Below are positions 1 through 9,181 of a DNA stretch of 48,204 nucleotides, piece by piece. The notes below the pieces were generated by a model that worked only from the letters and a program-made list of their open reading frames with translations, had not been told where the DNA came from and made no database searches. Position 1 is the first letter of the stretch. Each line of letters begins with the position of its first letter. This DNA is from Gammaproteobacteria bacterium (GTDB taxonomy: Bacteria > Pseudomonadota > Gammaproteobacteria > Xanthomonadales > SZUA-5): NCBI GenBank assembly GCA_030430155.1, contig JAUIFV010000014.1, positions 1 to 48,204 on the forward strand. The letters run 5' to 3'. The translations under genes were made by a program, and so were the position numbers.

Positions 1-2185
1 AACGTGCGTTTGGGGGCTCGAACGGCGGCAGCGCAGGCAGGAAACGTAAGTTTTTACAGCCACTTGCATCACCGTAGGCGAGCCACCGCACTGGTTCAAC
101 AAATCGTAAACGAATCGCCTTGGAGGGCATTTTGGCGAACAGATCCTGCCAGATTCGCAGCGCTCCGGAACCGCCGGTCAAACCGCTGGGTTGGTTGTCA
201 TCCCGGCCCAACCAGACCACGCCAAGGTGCTCGCCGGTGTAGCCGGCGTACCAGCTGTCGCGCAGGTCGTCACTGGTCCCGGTCTTGCCCGCCGAGGCGA
301 TCTGCATGCGGCCGTCGCTGGTCAGACGGCTGGCAGTACCGGAGACGGTGGTCTCAACCAGGGCCAGGGTGAGCAGCTTGATCACCTCCACCTGGGTCGG
401 CAAACCGGCTCGCATGGGCACTCTGGACAGCACCTCGCCCCGTGCATTGGTTACCGCGCGCACCGGGGTCAACGGCAACACCCGCCCCCCGCTGGCCAAG
501 GCCTGGTAGAGCTGCGCCACCTGCAGCGGGGACAACTCAACCGCGCCGAGCACCGCCGAAGGGTTGGGTGGGCTGCCGATATCCACGCCCAGGTTGCGGA
601 TCAGATCGCCGAAGGCCGGCATGCCCAGGTTCAAGCCCATCCGCGCGGCGGCCTGATTGTAGGACTTGGCCAGAGCGTCGATCAGCAGCACCTGACCGTG
701 ACTGCGGCGATCATAGTTCTGCGGCTGCCAGCGCTGGCCGGTAGGCAGCCGATGATTGACCGGATCATCGGAGACCAGGCTGCCCAAAGCGAAGTGCTGC
801 GGCTGCGATAGCGCCAGCAGGTAAACGAAGGGTTTGAGCAGGCTGCCCACCGGGCGGCGCGCGGTCAGCGCGCGATTGAAGCCCGGTACACGCGGCTGAC
901 GACTACCGACCAGGGCCAGGATCTCGCCGTCGCTGGCTCGGGTCAGCACCAGGGCACCCTCGACTTGATCGTCCTTATCGAGTTGTTGCAAGCCCTCGCT
1001 GAGCGCCGCTTCGGCCATGCGCTGAGCGCTGGGGTCCAGAGTGGTAAGGACGTTCAAACCCTGTTCGGCAAGCACCTCGGCGCTGTACTGCTCAGCCAGA
1101 TGGGTGCGCACCAGATCAACGAAGGCCGGATGCCGTTCGCGGGCTGCGCTGGGTCTGGGCGCGACATTGAGCGGCTGCGCCTGCGCGGCGAGCAGCATCG
1201 GCTCGTCGATCAAGCCGGTTTCGGCGAACTGGCGCAACACCAGGTTGCGCCGCTGCATGGCGCGCTGCGGACGGCGTCTGGGGTCATACAGCGACGGACC
1301 CTTGACCAGCCCGATTAGCAGCGCCACCTCGCTGAGCTGCAGCTGATCCAGATCACGGCCGAAATAGAACTCCGCCGCGGCGCCGAAACCCTGCACTGGC
1401 CGCGCGCCCAACTGACCCAGATAGACCCGATTGAGATAGGCCTGCAGGATCTCGCCCTTGTCGAAGCGGGCCTCGATGACGATCGCCATCCCGGCCTCCT
1501 TGAGCTTGCGGCTCAGGGTTCGTTCGGGGGTGAGCAGGGTGTTCTTGACCAGCTGCTGGGTCAGTGTAGAGCCGCCCTGAACCATCTGTCCGGCGCGCAG
1601 ATTGGCCCACATGGCGCGGGCGATGGCCCAAGGATCGATGCCGTGGTGACTATTGAAATCGCGATCTTCCACCGCCTGGATACCGGCCACCAGCAGGGCC
1701 GGCATTTCGGTCAGCGGCAGCGGGCGGCGTTCGTTGGGATCATTGACGAACAGGGTGCCGATCAGCGCCGGATCCAGGCGCTTGAGCGCCACCGCCTCCC
1801 CCTGCGCGTCGACCAGCCGGCCAACCTTGCCACCGGCCAGACTCAGTTCAATGCGCTGCGCCGCCTCGGCGCCGTCGTCGAAACGGAAGGCCCGGGTGTG
1901 TATAAGCGCGCGGTTGCCGCTCAAGCTGTAGCTGCCGGGCAGCGCGGCCGTCGGGTCGCTGCGATAGCGCGCGGCGGCCAGCTCCAGTTCCAGCGTCGCC
2001 GCGCTCATTGCCAGCCCGGGATAGAGCTCCAGGGGCCGTGCGTAGACCCGACTGGGCTCGGGCTGGCGGCCCAGATCGAAACGCGTATCGATCACCCGAC
2101 TCAGATACCACCAGGACGGCGGCAGGAAGCCGATGGCGAATCCCAAGCCCAGCAGCAGCAGGCGCAAGCCCCACCTCAACCACAT
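1..2185 (-). CDS. mrcB: Penicillin-binding protein 1B (bifunctional peptidoglycan synthase), 3' end outside window
   Basis: Bifunctional murein synthase anchored in the inner membrane: it polymerises lipid II and cross-links the peptides. The frame reads from ATG at 2185 down through position 2 without a stop, giving 728 residues, so the C-terminus lies left of the window. An N-terminal membrane helix (about residues 8-25) is followed by a UB2H-like region typical of PBP1B. The GT51 domain has EDRDFNSHHG near residue 171 and GGSTLTQQLVKN near residue 200. The transpeptidase domain has the SLLK active-site motif near 447, SYN, and KTGTT near 632. The UB2H-like region argues for PBP1B over PBP1A. 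All catalytic motifs are intact; E. coli PBP1B is 844 residues, so roughly the last tenth is missing. It is divergent from the glycosyltransferase at 2534. Confidence 0.93.
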   Translation of the reverse strand, partial: MWLRWGLRLLLLGLGFAIGFLPPSWWYLSRVIDTRFDLGRQPEPSRVYARPLELYPGLAMSAATLELELAAARYRSDPTAALPGSYSLSGNRALIHTRAFRFDDGAEAAQRIELSLAGGKVGRLVDAQGEAVALKRLDPALIGTLFVNDPNERRPLPLTEMPALLVAGIQAVEDRDFNSHHGIDPWAIARAMWANLRAGQMVQGGSTLTQQLVKNTLLTPERTLSRKLKEAGMAIVIEARFDKGEILQAYLNRVYLGQLGARPVQGFGAAAEFYFGRDLDQLQLSEVALLIGLVKGPSLYDPRRRPQRAMQRRNLVLRQFAETGLIDEPMLLAAQAQPLNVAPRPSAARERHPAFVDLVRTHLAEQYSAEVLAEQGLNVLTTLDPSAQRMAEAALSEGLQQLDKDDQVEGALVLTRASDGEILALVGSRQPRVPGFNRALTARRPVGSLLKPFVYLLALSQPQHFALGSLVSDDPVNHRLPTGQRWQPQNYDRRSHGQVLLIDALAKSYNQAAARMGLNLGMPAFGDLIRNLGVDIGSPPNPSAVLGAVELSPLQVAQLYQALASGGRVLPLTPVRAVTNARGEVLSRVPMRAGLPTQVEVIKLLTLALVETTVSGTASRLTSDGRMQIASAGKTGTSDDLRDSWYAGYTGEHLGVVWLGRDDNQPSGLTGGSGALRIWQDLFAKMPSKAIRLRFVEPVRWLAYGDASGCKNLRFLPALPPFEPPNAR

Positions 2186-2533
2186 CGATCGCCCGTCCCC
2201 TCGATAGCCAAACACTGATTGCCTACACCGCCAAACCGCGCCCAGCGGCGCCGATGGAGGCTGCCCAAAAGTGGACCATTGTTTTCCACAGCGTGACATG
2301 AATGCCTCCGCTGCCGATAATCGCGCGCCACAGCTGCCCGAAAATCGCCCGATAGCCTACAGCGCTGCAGGCGGCGCCGGTGGTACACGGCGTAGATAGC
2401 TGCTGCATCCACCGCAACGAAGACTATCCATCTTGGCCCGCACTATCGCCACTGCCGCTTACGCCCGCCGTAGCTCAAGGACCACCCAGCTGGTCCGTGC
2501 TCGACGGCGCTCCTTCGACGCGTTGACTGGCGC
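2186..2533. other. Divergent intergenic region between mrcB and the glycosyltransferase
   Basis: This 348-base gap must hold the promoters of mrcB (leftward) and the glycosyltransferase (rightward), but no clear -35/-10 pair stands out to me. A small perfect hairpin, GGACCA/TGGTCC with a 6-base loop, lies at 2479-2496, about 38 bases before the GTG start of the glycosyltransferase. No convincing protein-coding frame is visible; the short open frames here lack homology signals I recognise. Confidence 0.4.
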
Positions 2534-5500
2534 GTGAGCAGCACTGATAACGACCACAGCGTGGCTGAAGCGGCGACGCTGCAAATACTCTGCCCGGATC
2601 CCGCGGCAGCGGCCGGCGTACGCGAGTTCTTTGCCGCCTTGGACATCTCGGTGACCGTGCAGGAGGCCGCAGATCCCTGGCAGTCGCCGGCAGATCCGAG
2701 CGTTGAGCGGCTATGGCTGCGCGGCGTGCCCGCGCACTGGCCGGCCTACGCGCTGCAGCGCTTGCGTCGGGCGGCAGCGTCCAACGCCGCTGCGGTCACC
2801 GCGTTGGGTGCCGGCTGCGCCCTGCCAAGGCCGCTGACTGCCGAACTGAGCCCGGCCCAGGTTGATTCGCTGTGTTACCTGCTGGGCGAGGATCGGCTGC
2901 TGGATGTCGATCCCGCGCAGCCCCCGGCACTGCTCTACTTGCCGCCGCACAGTGACGCGGAGGGGCGCCGGATACTGCTCTGCGAACGCCTGCATATCGA
3001 GATTCCGGGCCAGCCGGCGCCGGCGGTGACACTGCCGCTGACCGCCAATCTGAGCGCCAGGTGGCCGACCTCGCTCCACGACTTCGAACCGATCCACCCC
3101 GGCCTGTCAGCGCAGCCTGTGGTCCTCCACGTGCTCCACGACTGGGGCGGCGGCATCGCTCGCTTTGTCGCCGACCTGGCCGCCGCGGACCCGCAGCGCT
3201 GTCATCTGGCGCTGCGCGCTCGCGGCAGCTGGAGCAGTCGCCGCTACGGCATCGATCTGGAGCTCAGCCTGATCAATGGCGGGCTGGTGCTCGGCAGCTG
3301 GCCGCTGTCGCCGGCAATCGGCAGCATCTGCGAGCACCACCCGGGCTACCGCGATCTGTTTGCGCAGTGCGTTGCGCGCTTCGGGGTCAGTTCGGTGCTG
3401 ATCTCATCACTGATCGGACACAGTCTGGACGCGCTGGACAGCGGCCGGCCCACCGCCGTGGTGGCCCATGACTATTTTCCGCTGTGGCCAGAGCTGCACT
3501 GCAATTTCGGCGACCCCTCGCGGCGCTTCGACGCTGACGAGCGGGCCGCCACGGTGGCCTCCATGGCCAGTGACGGGCTTTTCGGGGAGCGCGATCCAGC
3601 GTTCTGGCAATCCATCCACGGCGCCTATGTGCGGCGCCTGGCGCAACCAGAGCTGCAGATGGCCGCGCCCAGTCAATCGGTGATCAGCAACCTGGCCAGG
3701 CTGGCCCCGGAGTTGGCGGAAAAGCCAATCGCCCTGATTCCCCACGGACTGCGCCCCTGGCCGCAGCCGGTTCCCGAGATCTGTGCCGGTCCCGACAGCG
3801 AGAAGCTGCGCCTGCTGGTGCCGGGGCGCATCGACGGCGGCAAGGGCCTGGAGTTGCTGCGCGGCGCACTACCGGAGCTGACCCGACATGCTGAACTGCA
3901 CCCGCTGGGCTGTGGCAAGGCCGGCGAAGAGCTGTTCGGCGTTGGCGGCGTGCATATCGAGCTGGACTACCAGCACCGGGATTTCCCGACGAGAGTTGCC
4001 CGCATCCGTCCGCATGCGGCGCTGTTGCTGTCAACGGTGGCGGAGAGCTTCAGCTACACCCTGTCGGAGGTATGGAGTTTGGGCGTGGTGCCCTTGGCGA
4101 CCCGCACCGGGGCCTTCGCCGAACGCATTGCCGATGCACAGACCGGCCTGCTGTTTACGCCCGACGCGCGAGCTTTGATCAGCCTGGTGCGCGGGTTGGC
4201 CAACGACCGCGGAGCGCTCGCTGAGATTCGCCAGCGACTGGCGACGCAGCAGATCCGCAGCGATCAGAGCATGGCTACGGACTATCGCCGTTGGCAACAG
4301 GCGCAATCTGCCCGCGCCACGTATGATCATGCGCAGCCGCAGGCGAACGACTATCTGCAGCTGCAGCTGCTCGCCGCACGCGACCAGCTGCGCAGCCAGA
4401 ACAAGACGCTTGAGGTTAAGACAGCCGAGCAGCAGCAAGAGCTGGTGCGCCGTGCGGAGTGGGGCTTCAACCTGGACCGACAGCTGCGCGAGCGCACCGA
4501 ATGGGCGCGCCGGTTACAGCAGGACATTGCCGACCTCAAGGCCGAGATCGAGAGCCGGGAACGCAGCTCGGCCGAACGGGTCAATGAGCTGGAGTTCAGA
4601 CTGCGTCAGCTGCAGGGCGAACTGGAGCAATCCACTGAAGCACGCCGCAAATTGCGCTCCCGGGCCCGTGAGCGCCTCCGCGAGGAGCGGCGACTGGTGC
4701 GCACGCTGACCGTGGAGCTGGCCGATTTGGCCGATCAGATCAAGCAGTTGCTGGCCGACCGTCTGGCCAAGGAAAAGGCCTACAGGGCCGATTTGGCCGC
4801 GTTGGAAGCCGAGCGTGACGGCCTGGGACTAGTGATAGAGGAGCTGCAGTTGGCCAAGCGAGAGCTGTTGACCAGTACGTCCTGGCGCATCACCGCACCG
4901 CTACGCGGCGTCGTGCTCAGCGCGCGCCGACTGGTGCCGGGATTGAACTTCCGCATGGCCCGAGCGCGTGCGCTGCTGGGCCGGGTGCGCGGCTCGTTGG
5001 CTCGCCGCGGCCTGCGCGGGACCATCGCCAGAGCCAGCCAGGAGCTGCGCCGATTGCCGCCACCCACGGCTGCGATCAGCCCGCCTGTTGCCGATGAGCA
5101 GGCCGAGTTCACTCCCTTTGCCGTCCCCTACAGCGTGCAACCGCGGGTGTCGGTGGTGATTCCTGTTTACGGCAAGCTGGCCTACACGGTCACCTGTCTG
5201 CAGTCCCTGGCCGCTTGCGGCGATGGCGTGGCGATGGAGATCATCGTCGTCGACGACTGCTCCCCGGACGACAGCGCCGAGCGATTGCAGCAGGTCGATG
5301 GCCTGCGCCTGATTCGCAATGAACAGAATCTGGGTTTCATCGGCGCCTGCAACGCCGGCGCGAAAGCGGCGCGCGGCGAGTTTGTGTGCTTCCTCAACAA
5401 CGACACAGCAGTGCGCCCGGGCTGGCTGGACGCCCTGGTGGAAACCTTTGACAGGCGCGCCGATTGCGGCCTGGCCGGATCCAAGCTGATCTATCCCGAC

Positions 5501-7027
5501 GGGCGGCTGCAGGAGGCCGGCGGCATCGTCTTCGCCGACGGCGACGGCTGGAACTATGGGCGCTTCGAACAACCCAACGATCCGCGCTTTGACTACGAAC
5601 GCGAAGTGGACTACTGCTCGGGTGCGGCGATACTGATCCGCGCCGCGTTGTTTGCGCAGTTTGGCGGCTTCGACCAGCTCTATCAGCCGGCCTACTACGA
5701 AGACACCGATCTGGCCTTCAAGGTGCGCGACGCCGGACTCAAGGTGATTTATCAGCCGCGCTCGGAAGTGGTGCACTTTGAGGGTATTTCCAGCGGCACC
5801 GATACCAGCAGCGGGATCAAGCGCTTCCAGCCGATCAACCGCAAGAAATTCCTCAAGCGCTGGGCCGACGCGCTAGCCAAGCAGCCGCCGCACGAAGGCG
5901 ACCAGGTCCGCCTGCATTGCGAACATCGGGTCGCCGGGCGGATCCTGATTGTGGATGCCACCACGCCCACGCCGGATCAGGACTCCGGTTCGGTGCGGAT
6001 GATGAACCTGCTGCGATTGCTCGTCGACGAGGGCTGGAAGGTAGTCTTCTTCGCCGACAATCGGGCCTACGTCGAAGGCTACAGCGAAGCGGTGCGCGAT
6101 CTCGGCGTGGAAGTGCAGTATCACCCCTGGCTCAGCGACCCGGTGGAGTTCTTCAAACGTCGCGGTGCCGACTTCGATGCGGTGATGGTCTGCCGCCACT
6201 ACGTGGCCACCCACTACGCCGAACTGGTCCGGCAGTACTGCCCCAAGGCTCGATTCCTGTTCGACACCGTCGATTTGCACTATCTGCGCGAGGAGCGCGC
6301 GGCCAAGGTGGAGGACGACCCGGCGCTGGCCAAGCAGGCCAAGGCGACCCGCAAACAGGAACTGGGTCTGATCAGTGCCGCCGATATCACTCTCGTGGTC
6401 AGCCCCACAGAGCAGACCCTGCTGGCCAGCGAAGCGCCGCAGGCGCGGGTGGAAATCCTGAGCAATATCCACAGCGTGCCCGGGCGTCGGCAGGAATTTG
6501 AGCAGCGTGACGGGATCCTCTTCGTCGGCGGCTTCCAGCACACCCCGAACGTGGACGCGGTGCAGTGGTTTGTCGATGCGGTTTGGCCGCGCGTGCATCA
6601 CGCGCTGCCCCAGGCGCGCTTCCACATCGTTGGCTCGCGGATGCCCAAATCGATCGAGGAACTGGGTCAGCGTCCGGGCGTGATCGCCCGCGGATTTGTC
6701 GAAGAGCTGACGCCGCTGCTGGACGGCTGCCGCATTGCGGTAGCACCGCTGCGCTACGGCGCAGGCGTCAAAGGCAAGGTGAATTCCTCGATGGCCCACG
6801 GTCAGCCGGTGGTGATGACCCAGATCGCCGCCGAGGGCATGCACCTGGAAAACGGCAAGCACGGCTTGATCAGCGACGATCCGGTGGAGTTTGCCGATGC
6901 GGTGATCCAGCTCTACAGCGATCCGGAGCTCTGGCTGCAGATCAGCGATGGCGGCATCGCCAACGTCACCGAGAACTTCTCATTGGAGAGCGCCAAGGCT
7001 GCCTTGCGTAAGATTCTCTACCAGTAA
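2534..7027 (+). CDS. Three-domain glycosyltransferase (GT4 - coiled coil - GT2 - GT4)
   Basis: A 1497-residue protein starting at GTG 2534. Residues 1 to about 190 are a region I cannot assign. From about 195 to 585 there is a GT-B fold of GT4 type (start VVLHVLHDWGGG; nucleotide-sugar segment around AESFSYTLSEVWSLG near 500). About 605-780 is a charged coiled coil ending in STSWRITAPLR, a segment often seen in multidomain glycosyltransferases. About 870-1110 is a GT-A/GT2 domain (RVSVVIPVYG, VVDDCSPDDS, FLNNDTAVRPGW, YYEDTDLAF). About 1136-1497 is a second GT4 domain with APLRYGAGVKGKVNSSMAHG. Likely role: successive sugar transfers in a surface polysaccharide or protein glycan; acceptor unknown. 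No signal peptide is seen, so cytoplasmic or membrane-associated. No LPS or capsule genes adjoin it. Confidence 0.88.
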   Translation: MSSTDNDHSVAEAATLQILCPDPAAAAGVREFFAALDISVTVQEAADPWQSPADPSVERLWLRGVPAHWPAYALQRLRRAAASNAAAVTALGAGCALPRPLTAELSPAQVDSLCYLLGEDRLLDVDPAQPPALLYLPPHSDAEGRRILLCERLHIEIPGQPAPAVTLPLTANLSARWPTSLHDFEPIHPGLSAQPVVLHVLHDWGGGIARFVADLAAADPQRCHLALRARGSWSSRRYGIDLELSLINGGLVLGSWPLSPAIGSICEHHPGYRDLFAQCVARFGVSSVLISSLIGHSLDALDSGRPTAVVAHDYFPLWPELHCNFGDPSRRFDADERAATVASMASDGLFGERDPAFWQSIHGAYVRRLAQPELQMAAPSQSVISNLARLAPELAEKPIALIPHGLRPWPQPVPEICAGPDSEKLRLLVPGRIDGGKGLELLRGALPELTRHAELHPLGCGKAGEELFGVGGVHIELDYQHRDFPTRVARIRPHAALLLSTVAESFSYTLSEVWSLGVVPLATRTGAFAERIADAQTGLLFTPDARALISLVRGLANDRGALAEIRQRLATQQIRSDQSMATDYRRWQQAQSARATYDHAQPQANDYLQLQLLAARDQLRSQNKTLEVKTAEQQQELVRRAEWGFNLDRQLRERTEWARRLQQDIADLKAEIESRERSSAERVNELEFRLRQLQGELEQSTEARRKLRSRARERLREERRLVRTLTVELADLADQIKQLLADRLAKEKAYRADLAALEAERDGLGLVIEELQLAKRELLTSTSWRITAPLRGVVLSARRLVPGLNFRMARARALLGRVRGSLARRGLRGTIARASQELRRLPPPTAAISPPVADEQAEFTPFAVPYSVQPRVSVVIPVYGKLAYTVTCLQSLAACGDGVAMEIIVVDDCSPDDSAERLQQVDGLRLIRNEQNLGFIGACNAGAKAARGEFVCFLNNDTAVRPGWLDALVETFDRRADCGLAGSKLIYPDGRLQEAGGIVFADGDGWNYGRFEQPNDPRFDYEREVDYCSGAAILIRAALFAQFGGFDQLYQPAYYEDTDLAFKVRDAGLKVIYQPRSEVVHFEGISSGTDTSSGIKRFQPINRKKFLKRWADALAKQPPHEGDQVRLHCEHRVAGRILIVDATTPTPDQDSGSVRMMNLLRLLVDEGWKVVFFADNRAYVEGYSEAVRDLGVEVQYHPWLSDPVEFFKRRGADFDAVMVCRHYVATHYAELVRQYCPKARFLFDTVDLHYLREERAAKVEDDPALAKQAKATRKQELGLISAADITLVVSPTEQTLLASEAPQARVEILSNIHSVPGRRQEFEQRDGILFVGGFQHTPNVDAVQWFVDAVWPRVHHALPQARFHIVGSRMPKSIEELGQRPGVIARGFVEELTPLLDGCRIAVAPLRYGAGVKGKVNSSMAHGQPVVMTQIAAEGMHLENGKHGLISDDPVEFADAVIQLYSDPELWLQISDGGIANVTENFSLESAKAALRKILYQ

Positions 7028-7056
7028 GCGACCGCACGCTGCCCGAGAAAAGGCTC

Positions 7057-7084
7057 TTGTCAAGCGCGCAAAGCGCTTTACACT
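7057..7084 (+). promoter_or_regulatory. Probable sigma-70 promoter of alaA with a palindrome in the spacer
   Basis: TTGTCA (7057-7062) and TACACT (7079-7084) are separated by 16 bases, 33 bases before the alaA start codon. The spacer is almost entirely an inverted repeat, AAGCGC-GCAAA-GCGCTT (7062-7078), which would suit a repressor operator. Promoter assignment is by consensus match only. Confidence 0.5.
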
Positions 7085-7117
7085 GCACCGCAACATCGAA
7101 TCACCTCAGGTTGACCC

Positions 7118-8359
7118 ATGCTGCAGCCCTTCTCCGCCGCGCGCCGCCTCGAACAGGTCCGTTACGACATCCGAGGACCGCTGCACGCCCGCGCCGGTGA
7201 GCTGGAGGCCGAGGGTCACCACATCACCCGGCTGCACATTGGCAATCCGGCGCTGTTCGGTTTTGAGGCGCCGGCGCACCTGCGCGCCGCCATCTCGGCG
7301 CGACTGCCGGAGGCCGAGGCCTATTGCCACCAGCAGGGTCTGGCGGTGGCCCGTGAGGCGGTGGCCAAGGTGCAGGCCGACAGAGGCGTCATCGGCGCAC
7401 ATCCCGACCAGGTCTACATTGGCAACGGGGTCAGCGAGCTGATCGATCTGTCGCTGCGGGCAATGATCGAGCCCGGCGACGAGGTGCTGGTGCCGGCGCC
7501 GGACTATCCGCTGTGGTCGGCCGCGGTGCTGCTCAACGGCGGCCGCCCGGTCTATTACCCCTGCCCGCCTGAGCGCGACGGACTGCCCGATCCGGAGCAG
7601 TTGGAGGCCCTGATCGGTCCGCGCACCCGTGCGCTGGTGCTGATCAACCCGAACAACCCCACCGGCGCGGTGTATCCCAAGGAGCTGCTGCAGCGACTGG
7701 TGCAGCTGGCCGAACGCTTCGGGCTGGTCATCTTCAGCGACGAGATCTATGAGGGGCTGACCTTCGATGACGCCGTGTTTCATCCGGTTGCGCCGCTGGT
7801 ACGCGATACCCTGTGCGTGACCTTGAGCGGGCTGTCCAAGGTCCACCGTGCCTGCGGCTACCGAGCCGGATGGCTGGCCATCAGCGGCCTGCTGCGGCCG
7901 GCGCGGGAGTTCTTGAATGGTCTGAACCTGCTCGCCGCGCTGCGCCTGTGTTCCAACGTCCCGGCGCAGTGGGCGGTGGTGGCCGCGCTGCAGGGGCCGG
8001 ATACGCACACCGAACTGGTCCGCGAAGGCGGCCGTTTGCAGCAGTCGCGAGCCGCGGTGCTGGAGGCGGTCAGCAGCTCCAGCTATCTGCAGTGTGCGCC
8101 GCCCCAAGGGGCCATCTACGCATTCCCTGGTGTCGATCCACTGCGCTACCCGGAGTTCGACGATCAGCGCTTTGCCATGCAGCTGCTGGAAGACAAGCAC
8201 ATCCTGGTGGTCCCGGGTTCCTCATTCAACGTGCCCTATCGCAACCACTTCCGCATCACCCTGCTCCCCGACGCGCAGGTGATGCATAGGGCGCTGGCGG
8301 ACATTGATAGCGTGCTGCAGCAGCAGCTGGCGCCGGCAAAGGCGGACGCAGCCGCGTAG
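7118..8359 (+). CDS. alaA: PLP-dependent alanine aminotransferase (AlaA type)
   Basis: Class I/II fold-type I aminotransferase of 413 residues, about the length of E. coli AlaA (405). By memory it aligns with AlaA throughout: YDIRGPLHARAGELE at the N-terminus, LHIGNPALFGF, YIGNGVSELIDLSL, VPAPDYPLW, INPNNPTGAVYPKELL, FSDEIYEGL and SGLSKVHRACGYRAGW, where the Lys near residue 241 should hold the pyridoxal phosphate. AlaA makes alanine from pyruvate and glutamate in the cytoplasm. The start follows a 90-base gap carrying a probable promoter. The SGNH hydrolase gene begins only 10 bases after its stop, so the two are probably co-transcribed. Related enzymes with other amino donors cannot be excluded. 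Confidence 0.88.
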   Translation: MLQPFSAARRLEQVRYDIRGPLHARAGELEAEGHHITRLHIGNPALFGFEAPAHLRAAISARLPEAEAYCHQQGLAVAREAVAKVQADRGVIGAHPDQVYIGNGVSELIDLSLRAMIEPGDEVLVPAPDYPLWSAAVLLNGGRPVYYPCPPERDGLPDPEQLEALIGPRTRALVLINPNNPTGAVYPKELLQRLVQLAERFGLVIFSDEIYEGLTFDDAVFHPVAPLVRDTLCVTLSGLSKVHRACGYRAGWLAISGLLRPAREFLNGLNLLAALRLCSNVPAQWAVVAALQGPDTHTELVREGGRLQQSRAAVLEAVSSSSYLQCAPPQGAIYAFPGVDPLRYPEFDDQRFAMQLLEDKHILVVPGSSFNVPYRNHFRITLLPDAQVMHRALADIDSVLQQQLAPAKADAAA

Positions 8360-8369
8360 GCGTACGCAC

Positions 8370-8999
8370 ATGGCGCAGCTGAGCATGCTCGCACTAGGCG
8401 ACTCCTACACCATCGGCGAACGCGTCGACGAAGCGCTGCGCTGGCCCAATCAGCTGGCGCAGCTGTACCGCCATTCCGGGGTAACGATGTGCCCGCCGCT
8501 GATCATTGCGCAGACCGGATGGACCGCAGACGAGTTGGAAGCGGCCCTGGACGACACCGAACAGGCCCTGATCGAATCCCCCTATGATCTGGTCAGCCTG
8601 CTGATCGGCGTCAACGATCAGTATCGCGGCCGCTCTACCGCGCACTTCGAGCCCGCCTTCAGCCGTCTGCTTGAGCGCGCCATCGCTTATGCCGGCGGCG
8701 ACACACGGCGGGTTGTGGTGGTGTCCATACCGGATTGGGGCGTGACCCCATTCGCCGCGGCACAAGGGCGGGATTCAGCCCAGATCGCCGAGCAGATCGA
8801 TGCCTACAATGCGCTGTGTCAGCGTGAGAGCGAGTCCCGCAAGGTCAGTTTCGTCAACGTTACCGATTTGACTCGACAGGCGGCGCAGCGACCCGAGCTG
8901 CTGACCGACGATGGTCTGCACCCGTCCGGCGTCGACTACGCGCGCTGGGCCGAGCGGGTACGACAGCGGCTGGACGCGCTGGGCTGGCCTCACGCATAG
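8370..8999 (+). CDS. SGNH/GDSL-family hydrolase
   Basis: A 209-residue SGNH hydrolase. Block I is LALGDSYTIGE with the nucleophile Ser near residue 12, block III is IGVNDQYRG, and block V is DDGLHPSG with Asp and His near residues 180-183. I chose ATG 8370 because the family begins directly with the GDS strand; an upstream in-frame start would run inside alaA. There is no signal peptide, so the enzyme is probably cytoplasmic, unlike TesA-type periplasmic lysophospholipases. Substrate unknown: esterase, lipase or deacetylase are all possible. It lies 10 bases after alaA, probably in one operon. Confidence 0.82.
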   Translation: MAQLSMLALGDSYTIGERVDEALRWPNQLAQLYRHSGVTMCPPLIIAQTGWTADELEAALDDTEQALIESPYDLVSLLIGVNDQYRGRSTAHFEPAFSRLLERAIAYAGGDTRRVVVVSIPDWGVTPFAAAQGRDSAQIAEQIDAYNALCQRESESRKVSFVNVTDLTRQAAQRPELLTDDGLHPSGVDYARWAERVRQRLDALGWPHA

Positions 9000-9027
9000 G
9001 CACAGATTCAGTGAATGGCTGTCGTGG

Positions 9028-9046
9028 GTCCGATCTGCGATCGGAC
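9028..9046 (+). other. Perfect 8-bp-stem hairpin downstream of the SGNH gene
   Basis: GTCCGATC and GATCGGAC pair perfectly around a 3-base loop, 28 bases after the SGNH hydrolase stop. No T-run follows, so it is a weak terminator candidate or a 3'-end stabilising hairpin. Confidence 0.35.
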
Positions 9047-9132
9047 GCTTGTCGCCGTGCCGCTCCGGCTCCCGCCGATCCTGATCGCCGATCAGCAGCC
9101 GGCGGCTAGGAGCCATCACGCCGTCTATCAAC

Positions 9133-9161
9133 AAAAAAGGGCGCCCGGTGGGGCGCCCTTT
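9133..9161 (-). terminator. Intrinsic terminator, probably bidirectional
   Basis: An 11-bp perfect stem (AAAGGGCGCCC / GGGCGCCCTTT) with loop GGTG. On the minus strand a run of six T follows, placing it 21 bases after the stop of the SRPBCC-like gene. On plus it could also stop transcription from alaA and the SGNH gene. Confidence 0.85.
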
Positions 9162-9181
9162 GCTTAACGCTTTGCGGAAGC

